This document shows, piece by piece, positions 56,492 to 64,000 of a stretch of 64,000 nt of DNA. The notes below the pieces were generated by a model. It ran no database searches. It saw only the letters and a program-made list of their open reading frames with translations, and was not told the DNA's origin. Position 1 is the first letter of the stretch. Every line of letters starts with the position of its first letter. The position numbers were made by a program, and so were the translations under genes. The stretch is from Spiribacter curvatus (GTDB taxonomy: Bacteria; Pseudomonadota; Gammaproteobacteria; Nitrococcales; Nitrococcaceae). The stretch spans positions 992,001 to 1,056,000 of the forward strand of contig NC_022664.1 in NCBI RefSeq assembly GCF_000485905.1. The letters run 5' to 3'.

Positions 56492-57454
56492 CTAGAACAT
56501 CCCCTGCATATTGGCCTGGGCATCTTCACTGAGCCAGTCCATCCACACGTCGGTGTTGTTCTGCAGGAACTGCACGACCGCCTCGTCGACAGTGGCATCG
56601 TTGTTCGCATGCCAGGCGAGCAGGCCATTCATGGTGTCGTTCTCGAACGTCATGTTCTGCATGAGTTCGAAGGCCTCCGGCTCGCTCTCGGCAAGGTCGG
56701 TGGTCACGACGTTGAATACGGGTGCGGCCGGCCAGCCTGTCTTACCCACTTCATTGCACTCCGAGTCCTGATTGCACTCGTAGGCCTCCTGGTTCACCGG
56801 ACCCATGTCGACGCTCACCATGTCGTACTGACCCAGCGGTGCAGTGGGGCCCCAGTAATACCCGAAATAGGGTTCCTCGTTTTCGGCCGCTGAGACCAGT
56901 GCCGCCTGAAGGGTTTCACCCGAGCCGTGATTGAAGACCTCGATGCCGTGATCCTCCAGCTCGAAGGCTTTGACCAGTGAATCATTGGCGATTCGGCAGC
57001 CCCAGCCATCCGGGCAGTTGTGGAAACGGGCGCCAACCAACTCCGGGTTGTTCAGGATACCCTCGATGGTGGCGAGTTCCGGATGCTCTTCGACCAGAAA
57101 GCCCGGCACCAGCCAGTGCTCGGTTGCGCCTTCGCTGAACGCGTCGGATGCCTTGACCACTTTGCCCTGCTCGGCGAGGTCATAGTATGCCGGCGCGCCG
57201 TTCGGCCAGAACTCCGGCACGATGTCCGGCTCGTTGTTCTCGGCGAGTGATGTGATGGCGGTGGTGGTGGCCGACGGGACGACGGTCACGTCACAGCCAT
57301 ACCCCTGGGTCAGCAGAAACTCGGTAACGCCGGTGATGATGCCACCGGAGGTCCAGTTCATCTCGGCAACAGAAATCTCGCCGCACTCGGCGTTCGCGGC
57401 CATCGGGGCCAGCGCGCCGGTCAGCGCGAAAGCGTACAGAAAACGCTTGTTCAT
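56492..57454 (-). CDS. Glycine betaine/choline-type ABC substrate-binding protein (orphan)
   Basis: A 320-residue OpuAC/ProX-family periplasmic protein with a signal peptide ending near MAANAECG and ligand-region aromatics (EMNWTSGGI, PEFWPNG, GYYWGPTAPLGQYDMV). Paired cysteines (HNCPDGWGC; YECNQDSEC) probably form disulfides. These proteins bind glycine betaine, proline betaine or choline for osmoprotection. No proV/proW-like ATPase or permease is adjacent, so it must serve a transporter encoded elsewhere. The ATG at 57454 follows AAGGAG. The protein is strongly acidic, as in halophiles. Confidence 0.88.
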   Translation of the reverse strand: MNKRFLYAFALTGALAPMAANAECGEISVAEMNWTSGGIITGVTEFLLTQGYGCDVTVVPSATTTAITSLAENNEPDIVPEFWPNGAPAYYDLAEQGKVVKASDAFSEGATEHWLVPGFLVEEHPELATIEGILNNPELVGARFHNCPDGWGCRIANDSLVKAFELEDHGIEVFNHGSGETLQAALVSAAENEEPYFGYYWGPTAPLGQYDMVSVDMGPVNQEAYECNQDSECNEVGKTGWPAAPVFNVVTTDLAESEPEAFELMQNMTFENDTMNGLLAWHANNDATVDEAVVQFLQNNTDVWMDWLSEDAQANMQGMF

Positions 57455-57591
57455 AAGTTTGCTCCTTATTCCTTGCGTTCGACCGCACCGTTCCAATAGT
57501 GAATCGCGGGCTGGCGCCTTCATAGCGAGGGACGGCGTACGAGCGGTCTAGCGGGAGGAAAACTGCCAGGTAAGGCATCCAGCCGCGTTTA

Positions 57592-57621
57592 ACTGTAGAC
57601 CAATTTTTTTGATCAATGCAA
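57592..57621 (-). promoter_or_regulatory. Candidate promoter of the proX-like gene
   Basis: On the minus strand TTGCAT (57616-57621) and TACAGT (57592-57597) are spaced by 18 nt. The spacer is A/T-rich with a run of seven A residues. Predicted leader length is about 130 nt. Confidence 0.45.
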
Positions 57622-57627
57622 ACCGGC

Positions 57628-57667
57628 GGTGTGACAGCAAACCAGCAGGGTGATCGGTCGTCACACC
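57628..57667. repeat. Inverted repeat upstream of the proX-like promoter
   Basis: GGTGTGAC (57628-57635) is exactly complementary to GTCACACC (57660-57667), 24 nt apart and just upstream of the -35. A second TTCACACC follows at 57669-57676. The placement fits a binding site for an osmotic or substrate-responsive regulator. Confidence 0.45.
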
Positions 57668-57805
57668 GTTCACACCCCACGCCCACGACGCGTGGCCTCG
57701 GTAGCCGATCGGGACAGGGCATAACCGCATCGTCATCAATGCATCATCGAACTGTCATCTTCGAGCAGTAACCTTCGAACGAACATTGGGTGAGCGCGAA
57801 GGAAC

Positions 57806-58570
57806 ATGGCAATGCGGGACAATGCCATCCTGGATCTGGTTCGGGATCGCCATTTCGTGCGCATCGAATGGCTGGCAGCGCACTTCGGTGTCGCGCCGCA
57901 GACCATTCGCCGCGACGTTCGTGAGCTCTGCGATCAGGGGCTATTGCGGCGGCATTACGGCGGTGTCGGCCCCATGGACTTCGCATCGGTCAATCTCGAC
58001 TTCGATCGCCGGCGGCTGCTCCATCGCGTTGAGCGAAAACGCATTGCCGCCACCGTGGCCGGCATGATCCCCGATGGCAGCGCGTTGACGATGGGCATCG
58101 GCACCACCCCCTGCCACGTCGCCGAGGCATTGCGCGATCACCATGACCTGCTCGTCATCACCTGCAATCTGCGCGTCGCCGAGGCATTCGCACAGAGCCG
58201 GGATTGCCGCATCGTTCTGCCAAGCGGTGAGGTCCGGAACCGGCATCGCGACATCAATCTGGCCGGAGCAGCCGCTCAGTGCGCCGATTACCGCGTCGAT
58301 TTCGCGATCTTCGGCGTCGGCGGCATTGATCAGGACGGCTCGCTCCTCGACTTCGACTCCCAGGAAGTGGATCTACGGCGCTCGATGATAGCCAACAGCC
58401 GTGAATCCATCCTTGTGGCTGATCAGTCGAAAATCGGGCGCGCGGCACCGGCTCGTGGCGGCATGATCGATTCCGTTGACCATCTCGTCACCGACACGCA
58501 TCTGCCAGCGACTCTCAGCGCCCGGGTCGCCGACGCCGGTGTCAGACATGTGGTCGCAACCGATGAGTGA
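57806..58570 (+). CDS. DeoR/GlpR family transcriptional regulator
   Basis: A 254-residue DeoR-type repressor. The N-terminal HTH reads VRIEWLAAHFGVAPQTIRRD, then LCDQGLLRRHYGG. The C-terminal sensor domain has the phosphosugar-site motifs MGIGTTPCHVAEAL, VITCNLRVAEAF, FAIFGVGGIDQDGSL and ILVADQSKIGR. The third usually reads D-Q-S-K as here. It leads the ugpC-ugpB-ugpA-ugpE-like run and overlaps ugpC by 8 nt, so it probably controls this importer in response to glycerol-3-phosphate or another phosphorylated polyol. Confidence 0.88.
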   Translation: MAMRDNAILDLVRDRHFVRIEWLAAHFGVAPQTIRRDVRELCDQGLLRRHYGGVGPMDFASVNLDFDRRRLLHRVERKRIAATVAGMIPDGSALTMGIGTTPCHVAEALRDHHDLLVITCNLRVAEAFAQSRDCRIVLPSGEVRNRHRDINLAGAAAQCADYRVDFAIFGVGGIDQDGSLLDFDSQEVDLRRSMIANSRESILVADQSKIGRAAPARGGMIDSVDHLVTDTHLPATLSARVADAGVRHVVATDE

Positions 58571-59672
58571 CCCAACCATGGTGCGACTCGACAGTGTCCG
58601 CCGGGCCTGGTCTGCAGAGCCAGCGGTCGATGATCTGTCCCTCTCGGTCGATCCCGGCGAGTTCGTCATCCTGCTCGGGCCCTCGGGGTGCGGAAAATCG
58701 ACGACCCTGCGGCTTATCGCCGGGCTGGAGTCCCCGGATGCTGGTCGAATCCATATCAATGGCGAGGATGTGACCGACCGGCCACCGCAGCAACGCGGAC
58801 TGTCGATGGTTTTCCAGTCCTACGCCCTGTTTCCTCATCTGACCGTAGCCGAGAACATCGTGTTCGGTCTGCGAAGCCGCCGTGTCGCTCGGGCCAGAAG
58901 GCAGCAACGCCTGAAGCAGGTCGCCGAGCTGGTTGGCCTCGATGATCTGCTGGATCGCAAACCCGCCCAGCTCTCTGGCGGACAACGTCAACGCGTCGCC
59001 CTGGCTCGGGCCATCGTCGCTGAGCACACGCTGTGTCTAATGGACGAGCCGCTGTCAAATCTGGACGCGCGGCTACGCGGTGAAATGCGTCGGGAGATCC
59101 GCGATCTCCAGCAGCGCCTGGGTATGACCGTTGTCTACGTGACACATGATCAGATCGAGGCGATGAGCATGGGGGATCGCATCGTGCTGCTCGAGCATGG
59201 CCGCATCGTCCAGCATGATTCGCCGGAGCAGATCTACCAGCAGCCGGCCAGTGCCTTTGCGGCAAGCTTCATCGGCAGCCCACCAATGAACCTCATCGAC
59301 CTTGAGCATACTGCTCATGGCCCGATCATTCCGGGCGTTCCAGACCAGCCCGTCGCAGCACCGCGGGTCAGCGATCCGATCACGCTGGGAGTACGGCCAG
59401 AGGCAATCCGCGTGAGCGCCGCACCGGAGGAAACCCCCGGCCTCCCCGCCCGAATCACCGACACCGAATACCTCGGCTCGGAGGTGATTGTGGGCATTCA
59501 GGTTGGCGACCAACGCCTTGTTGCCAAGGTATCGGCTCTGCCGAACGATCTGTCCATCGGTGCGCCCTGCCGGCTTCAATGGGATACCGATGCCGCCCAC
59601 CTATTCGCCGGCACGACCGGGGAGCGGATCAGCGCCTCCGGCGGAGACGCTGATCCTGTTTCCAGGCTTTGA
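58563..59672 (+). CDS. ugpC: UgpC/MalK-type ABC transporter ATPase
   Basis: A 369-residue CUT1-family ATPase: Walker A GPSGCGKSTT, Q-loop VFQSYALFPHLTV, signature QLSGGQRQRVALARA, Walker B LCLMDEPLSNLDARL, H-loop VYVTHDQIEAM, then the regulatory TOBE region (LGVRPEAIRV). Its position with one binding protein and two permeases supports an Ugp-like sugar-alcohol or glycerophosphate importer. A second ATG at 58578 is possible. The name ugpC is by context; the substrate is not certain. Confidence 0.85.
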   Translation: MSDPTMVRLDSVRRAWSAEPAVDDLSLSVDPGEFVILLGPSGCGKSTTLRLIAGLESPDAGRIHINGEDVTDRPPQQRGLSMVFQSYALFPHLTVAENIVFGLRSRRVARARRQQRLKQVAELVGLDDLLDRKPAQLSGGQRQRVALARAIVAEHTLCLMDEPLSNLDARLRGEMRREIRDLQQRLGMTVVYVTHDQIEAMSMGDRIVLLEHGRIVQHDSPEQIYQQPASAFAASFIGSPPMNLIDLEHTAHGPIIPGVPDQPVAAPRVSDPITLGVRPEAIRVSAAPEETPGLPARITDTEYLGSEVIVGIQVGDQRLVAKVSALPNDLSIGAPCRLQWDTDAAHLFAGTTGERISASGGDADPVSRL

Positions 59673-59698
59673 GTGCAAACACTGCAGAGGAAAACAAA

Positions 59699-60979
59699 AT
59701 GAGCATGCTGAAACGAATCGCCGCTGGTGCCCTCGGCACCGCCGCTCTGGTGACCACGCCCCTGGCGATGAGCCAGGACAATGTCGAGTTGACGATGTAC
59801 TACCCCATTGCCGTGGGTGGCCCGCTGACCGAGGTCATCGACGGCCTGGTCGCCGATTTCGAGAATGAGAACCCGAACGTCTCAGTAGAAGCGATCTACG
59901 CGGGTAACTACGATGACACCCGTGTCCGCGCCCTGTCGGCCATTCAGGCCGGTGATTCGCCGGATCTTTCGGTGATGTTCTCGATTGACCTCTACGAGCT
60001 CCTTGGTCGCGATGTGATCGTGCCAGTGGATGATCTGGTCGACACCGAGGCCGAACAGGACTGGCTGGACAGCTTCTACCCGGGGCTCATGGAAAACGGC
60101 CAGACCGGGGGCGACACCTATGGCATTCCATTCCAGCGCTCGACCATCGTCATGTACTGGAATAAGGATGCGTTCGCCGAAGCGGGTCTCGATCCGGAGC
60201 AGCCACCGCAGAACTGGACCGAGATGGCTGAAATGGGCCAGCAGATCCGCAGCGCCAGTGACGGCGAGCGTTGGGGTGCCATGATCCCCTCCACGGGCTA
60301 TCCCTATTGGATGTTCCAGGCACTGGCCTTTCAGAATGGTCATCGGTTGATGAGCGATGATGGCACCGCAGTCCAGTTCGACGACCCGGCCGCAGTCGAG
60401 GCGCTTGAGTATTGGGTTGATCTCACCGATCAGTACGCAGCAATGCCGGACGGCACGATCGAGTGGGGCACGCTGCGGCAGAATTTCCTCGAGGGTGAGA
60501 CGGCCATGATGTGGCACAGCACTGGCAATCTAACGGCGGTCAAGGAAAGCGCCGACTTCGACTTTGGTGTAGCCATGCTGCCGGCGAGTGAGCAGCGCGG
60601 CAGCCCCACCGGTGGCGGCAATTTCTACATTTTCAAGGACACCACCGACGCGGAGCGCGAAGCAGCGCTGGATCTGATGCAGTTCATGACCGCACCGGAA
60701 CGCGCCGCCAACTGGTCGATCGAGACCGGCTATATGGGCGTCAGCCCCGATGCCTATGAAACTGAAGCGCTCGAGTCGTATGTTGCCGACTTCCCGCCCG
60801 CTGCCGTGGCCCGGGACCAGTTGGAGCACGCGACGGCCGAACTCTCGACCTATGAGGGCGGACAGATCCGTCAGGCCCTCAACAACGCGATTCAGGCCGC
60901 ACTGACCGGTGAGCAGACGCCTGCTGACGCACTGGCCGACGCCCAGCGTCAGGCCGATCGCGTGTTGCGCCGTTACTGA
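59699..60979 (+). CDS. ugpB: UgpB-like ABC transporter substrate-binding protein
   Basis: A 426-residue family-1 extracellular binding protein with a signal peptide (cleavage near PLAMSQD). Motifs include TMYYPIAVGGPLTEVIDGLV and NENPNVSVEAIYAGNYDDTR, then GIPFQRSTIVMYWNKDAFAE and PTGGGNFYIFKD. The PIAVGGPL and YAGNYDDT segments resemble UgpB, which binds sn-glycerol 3-phosphate and glycerophosphodiesters. I start at ATG 59699, behind AGAGGA; an upstream in-frame start lies in ugpC. Confidence 0.86.
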   Translation: MSMLKRIAAGALGTAALVTTPLAMSQDNVELTMYYPIAVGGPLTEVIDGLVADFENENPNVSVEAIYAGNYDDTRVRALSAIQAGDSPDLSVMFSIDLYELLGRDVIVPVDDLVDTEAEQDWLDSFYPGLMENGQTGGDTYGIPFQRSTIVMYWNKDAFAEAGLDPEQPPQNWTEMAEMGQQIRSASDGERWGAMIPSTGYPYWMFQALAFQNGHRLMSDDGTAVQFDDPAAVEALEYWVDLTDQYAAMPDGTIEWGTLRQNFLEGETAMMWHSTGNLTAVKESADFDFGVAMLPASEQRGSPTGGGNFYIFKDTTDAEREAALDLMQFMTAPERAANWSIETGYMGVSPDAYETEALESYVADFPPAAVARDQLEHATAELSTYEGGQIRQALNNAIQAALTGEQTPADALADAQRQADRVLRRY

Positions 60980-61000
60980 TACCGCATAGGGGCAGATAGG

Positions 61001-61891
61001 ATGATGCGTGCTCATAGCGAACGCCGCCGGATGCAGATCTACGGAGCGCTGCTTCTGCTTCCGGCGGCGCTGCTGCTGGGTGCCTTCGCCTATCTGCCGA
61101 TTGTTCTGACGACGGTTCGAAGCCTGTTTCTGCCGGAAACGGCCAGCCAGCCGGCCGAGTTTGTGGCGTTGGAGAATTACGCCTACCTGTTCGACGACCC
61201 CGTGTTCTGGAAGGTGGCGCGCAACAACCTGATCTACGCGTTGGTCACGATCCCGGCATCGATTGCTATCGCACTGGCCATGGCATTGCTGGTGGACAGC
61301 CGGATGCCCGGTCGCGGGTTTGTGCGCATGGCGTACTTCACGCCGACCATCCTGCCGATGATCGCCGCCGCCAATATCTGGATGTTCTTCTACGCGCCGG
61401 AGATTGGTCTGTTCAACGGCCTCCTTGGGTGGTTCGGGATCGATGGGCCGAACTGGCTTGGCGACCCGACATTCGCATTGCCCAGCGTCATTGTCATGAC
61501 GATCTGGAAGGAAGCGGGCTTTTTCATGATCTTCTATCTGGCGGCGTTACAGACGATCCCGCCGGAGCTCCGTGAGGCATCGGCGCTGGAAGGGACTGGA
61601 CGATGGGAGCATTTCCGGCGTGTGACATTTCCACTGCTCATGCCGACCACTTTGTTTGTCATGATCAATGCCTTGATCAACGCCGTACGCGTTGTTGATC
61701 ATCTGTTCATTCTCACCAAGGGCGGGCCTAACAACGCGACCAACCTGCTTCTCTATTACGTCTACGAAACGGCGTTTTCGTTCTTCGATCGGCCCTATGC
61801 CGCAGCCATTACGATGATGATCCTGGTTTTCCTCGGCCTGCTTGCCGCGGTTCAGTTCACGGTTGTCGATCGCCGGACGCATTACCAATGA
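61001..61891 (+). CDS. ugpA: UgpA-like ABC transporter permease
   Basis: A 296-residue CUT1 permease with six membrane helices (starting GALLLLPAALLLGAFAYLPI) and the EAA loop IPPELREASALEGTGRWEHF. ILTKGGPNNATNLLLYYVYE near the C-terminus is typical of the UgpA/LacF group. Two adjacent ATGs (61001 and 61004) are possible starts. It is followed by its partner permease with a 4-nt overlap. Confidence 0.88.
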   Translation: MMRAHSERRRMQIYGALLLLPAALLLGAFAYLPIVLTTVRSLFLPETASQPAEFVALENYAYLFDDPVFWKVARNNLIYALVTIPASIAIALAMALLVDSRMPGRGFVRMAYFTPTILPMIAAANIWMFFYAPEIGLFNGLLGWFGIDGPNWLGDPTFALPSVIVMTIWKEAGFFMIFYLAALQTIPPELREASALEGTGRWEHFRRVTFPLLMPTTLFVMINALINAVRVVDHLFILTKGGPNNATNLLLYYVYETAFSFFDRPYAAAITMMILVFLGLLAAVQFTVVDRRTHYQ

Positions 61892-62691
61892 AACGTCTCG
61901 ACCTCGAAACGCTTGGCGGCTGGACGCTCGCGCTTGTATGGCTGCTGCCATTGCTCTATGCATTCTGGGCAGCGTTTCACCCGGAGGCTTATGTAGCGCG
62001 TTTTGATCCGCTGGCACCACTGACGCTCGAGAACTTCCGCAGCGCCTGGGAACAAGCGCCTTTCGCCCGCTATTACCTGAACACCTTTCTGATGGTGACT
62101 GGCATCCTCGGCGCTCAGATCGTCGTATGCACTCTGGCGGGGTTCGCCTTCGCCCGCTTTCCCCTGCCCGGCAAGGAAATCCTGTTCATGCTGGTGCTGC
62201 TTCAGCTATTCGTTTTCCCAGAGGTACTGATTGTCGAGAATTACACCGTGGCGAGCGAGCTTGGACTGATCGATTCTATTCCTGGCATCGGTCTACCCTA
62301 CGTGGCCAGTGCATTTGGCATCTTCCTGCTCCGTCAGACCTTCAAGACCGTCCCCCGGGAATTAGAGGACGCCGCGCGTATCGAGGGCAATGGCTGGATG
62401 GCGGTGCTGCTCAAGGTCTACGTCCCACTCGCCTGGCCCACCTATCTGGCGTATGCGCTCGTGTCCGTGAGCCACCACTGGAACAACTTCCTCTGGCCAT
62501 TGATCGTCACCAATTCGGTGGAGACACGCCCACTGACCGTGGGCCTCGCAATATTCTCGGCCCCCGAGACCGGCGTGAACTGGGCGATTGTCAGCGCGGC
62601 GACACTACTGAGCATCGGGCCGCTGCTGATCGCATTTCTCCTGTTCCAGCGTCAGTTCGTGCAGTCGTTCATGCGCGCGGGGATTCGATAG
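61888..62691 (+). CDS. ugpE: UgpE-like ABC transporter permease
   Basis: A 267-residue CUT1 permease, partner of the preceding one, with six hydrophobic helices, the N-terminal LVWLLPLLYAFWAAFHPEAY, and the EAA loop VPRELEDAARIEGNGWMAVL. VSHHWNNFLWPLIVTNS is a family hallmark. No gene for glycerol metabolism follows in the window, so the catabolic partners must lie elsewhere. Confidence 0.88.
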   Translation: MKRLDLETLGGWTLALVWLLPLLYAFWAAFHPEAYVARFDPLAPLTLENFRSAWEQAPFARYYLNTFLMVTGILGAQIVVCTLAGFAFARFPLPGKEILFMLVLLQLFVFPEVLIVENYTVASELGLIDSIPGIGLPYVASAFGIFLLRQTFKTVPRELEDAARIEGNGWMAVLLKVYVPLAWPTYLAYALVSVSHHWNNFLWPLIVTNSVETRPLTVGLAIFSAPETGVNWAIVSAATLLSIGPLLIAFLLFQRQFVQSFMRAGIR

Positions 62692-62789
62692 CAGGACGCG
62701 TAGCGGAGTGGATGCCAGCTTTTTGCGCCAGCCACCTGATTGGCGCATGCTATGGATTGTGATCACATTGGATATCCGTCGCCAACGTC

Positions 62790-64000
62790 ATGCCTGACGC
62801 AGAAAGCTTCCAGACACTATTGGATGCGAGCGACAACCTGTGCGCGATTGTCGACTCCGACTACCGCTACTGTTGGACCAACGCGACCTATCAGCGACTG
62901 CATGCGCCATCCCTGGACACTCTTGTGGACCGGCATGTCGGTGAGATTGTCGGTGAGGCGCACTTCGAGCATGTCGTACAGCCGCACCTCGACAGCTGTC
63001 TGGACGGTCAACCGCAGTGCTTCGCGACCGAGCGGCCGAGCCCCAGTCTTGGCAGGCGTGATCTCGAGGTTCGTTATTACCCCCTGACCCGTGCGCAATC
63101 CGGGGAACGTCAAATCGGCATTGTGATTGCGGATACGACTGATCGACGCGAGTGCGAGCGCGATGTCCATAAAATGATGTCCATCACGCACCTGAACCCC
63201 TCACCGATCGCGATCACTGACCTGCAAGGCCGCATGGAGTATGTCAATCCAGCGCTTGAGCAGATCTCAGGGTACACCCGCGACGAGTTGGTGGGGCATA
63301 CGTATGCAGTGCTCAAGAGTGGCAACACACCCGACGCGGTCTACCGCGACCTCTGGGAGACGATTAGCGCGGGTCGAACCTGGACCGGTGAGTTCGAGAA
63401 CCGGCGCAAGGACGGGAGCCTCTACTGCGAATACACGCTGATCGCCCCGCTACGGGATGACGATGGCGCGATCGTCAATTACGCCACGATCAAGCAGGAT
63501 ACGACCACTCTTCGAGCGACCGAAAACGATCTTGCACGGTCGGCTTTCGAGGATCCGCTCACCGGGCTGTCGACGCGTAACGGCTTCAGTCAGGCGCTTC
63601 AGGGTCGGCTTGACCAGGGAGGCTGGCAGAGCGAGGCCATTGTCATGATGGTCGACATCGTCGGCCTGCGGGATATCAACGACGCCTATGGCTATGACGG
63701 CGGTGATCGCTTGCTCATCGAGTTCAGCCAGAGGCTCTCGCAACTCACCAGCGACCCACGACTGGCCGGTCGGATCGGCGGTGACGAGTGCACCCTCTTT
63801 CTGGAATCCGATCCCGACGACGCCATCGAAGCACGACTCGAAAGGATCGTCGAGCACCTGTCGCGTCCGTTCGATCTGGATGGCGTTGCCATCGATATCG
63901 CTATCCGAATGGGCTACACCCGAATGGGCCATAGGATTCGACCGGCGGAACGGCTGCTCCGTGAAGCGGAACGAGCGCTTTTCCGCCACCGCGCGGAATC
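62790..64000 (+). CDS. PAS-PAS-GGDEF signalling protein, partial
   Basis: The gene starts at ATG 62790 and runs off the right edge with 403 codons visible. Two PAS domains (residues ~5-115 and ~125-250) are followed by a GGDEF domain (residues ~255-400) with DPLTGLSTRNGFSQAL, MVDIVGLRDINDAYGYDGGD and RIGGDECTLFLES. The signature reads GGDEC rather than GGDEF; the catalytic Asp and Glu are kept. No RxxD inhibitory site is seen just before it. An EAL domain may follow outside the window. There is no signal peptide or membrane helix in the visible part, so it looks cytosolic. No clear ribosome-binding site precedes the ATG. Confidence 0.83.
   Translation, partial: MPDAESFQTLLDASDNLCAIVDSDYRYCWTNATYQRLHAPSLDTLVDRHVGEIVGEAHFEHVVQPHLDSCLDGQPQCFATERPSPSLGRRDLEVRYYPLTRAQSGERQIGIVIADTTDRRECERDVHKMMSITHLNPSPIAITDLQGRMEYVNPALEQISGYTRDELVGHTYAVLKSGNTPDAVYRDLWETISAGRTWTGEFENRRKDGSLYCEYTLIAPLRDDDGAIVNYATIKQDTTTLRATENDLARSAFEDPLTGLSTRNGFSQALQGRLDQGGWQSEAIVMMVDIVGLRDINDAYGYDGGDRLLIEFSQRLSQLTSDPRLAGRIGGDECTLFLESDPDDAIEARLERIVEHLSRPFDLDGVAIDIAIRMGYTRMGHRIRPAERLLREAERALFRHRAE

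Larger units (their letters stand above)
57455..57805. other. 350-bp intergenic region between proX-like and deoR-type genes
   Basis: No gene is visible here. It holds the divergent control region: a plausible promoter for the binding protein (57592-57621), a long-spaced inverted repeat (57628-57667), and a ~110-nt 5' leader before the binding-protein gene. An AAGGAA ribosome-binding site lies next to the plus-strand ATG at 57806. I found no convincing -10/-35 for the plus strand. Confidence 0.6.

Overview
The window looks like a chromosomal segment of a GC-rich, aerobic, probably halophilic gammaproteobacterium, in the neighbourhood of Ectothiorhodospiraceae (Spiribacter-like genomes). The support is gene order (skp-bamA-rseP-dxr-cdsA-uppS-frr-pyrH-tsf-rpsB / map-glnD-dapCDE; hrcA-grpE-dnaK-dnaJ-dapB / nadK-recN / fur-bamE), many acidic proteins (GrpE, TauA, the ProX-like protein, the acidic RpsB tail), and several uptake systems for small organic solutes. 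The taxon is an inference and no rRNA is present. I see no CRISPR array, insertion sequence, integrase or phage gene. Genes are tightly packed and often overlap by 1-17 nt.

Region 1 (1-27.7 kb) is conserved core. It covers outer-membrane assembly, isoprenoid and phospholipid precursors, translation factors (minus strand, read towards base 1), then methionine aminopeptidase, PII uridylyltransferase and lysine/DAP synthesis (plus strand). The heat-shock operon hrcA-grpE-dnaK-dnaJ-dapB follows, with a clear CIRCE operator under a good sigma70-type promoter, then nadK-recN and divergent fur/bamE with ratA-rnfH.

Region 2 (27.8-32 kb) has smpB and the tmRNA gene ssrA (tag ANDDNFALAA) with a strong terminator. 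Directly downstream lie a decayed HepT-like (DUF86) toxin gene with an in-frame stop and a very small zinc-ribbon-like gene. A DJ-1/PfpI protein, an FAD oxidoreductase and a cytochrome b561 follow.

Region 3 (32.0-41.2 kb) is the most interesting part. It is a tightly overlapping minus-strand operon, cuyA-like sulfo-lyase / DegT aminotransferase / Asp-Glu racemase / tauABC importer / histidinol-dehydrogenase-like enzyme / YeiH-type anion exporter, with a divergent LysR regulator. I read it as an organosulfonate catabolic system. It takes up a C2/C3 sulfonate and oxidises and racemises it to L-cysteate. CuyA then splits that to pyruvate, ammonium and sulfite, and the sulfur anion is exported. 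The enzyme set fits D-cysteinolic acid or a related amino-sulfonate especially well; the substrate assignment is a hypothesis.

Region 4 (41.2-52.6 kb) is a C4 sugar-acid (tetronate) operon: ltnD-otnK-otnC-otnI-denD with a TRAP transporter (dctPQM), an SDR and a divergent LacI regulator with palindromic operators. A D-glycerate kinase lies nearby. Region 5 (52.6-64 kb) has a small membrane protein, an atypical SDR lacking the catalytic Tyr, a periplasmic MsrA-MsrB fusion, a DUF411 protein, a zinc alcohol dehydrogenase, an orphan glycine-betaine/choline-type binding protein, a DeoR regulator with a UgpCBAE-like importer, and the start of a PAS-PAS-GGDEF protein cut by the window end.
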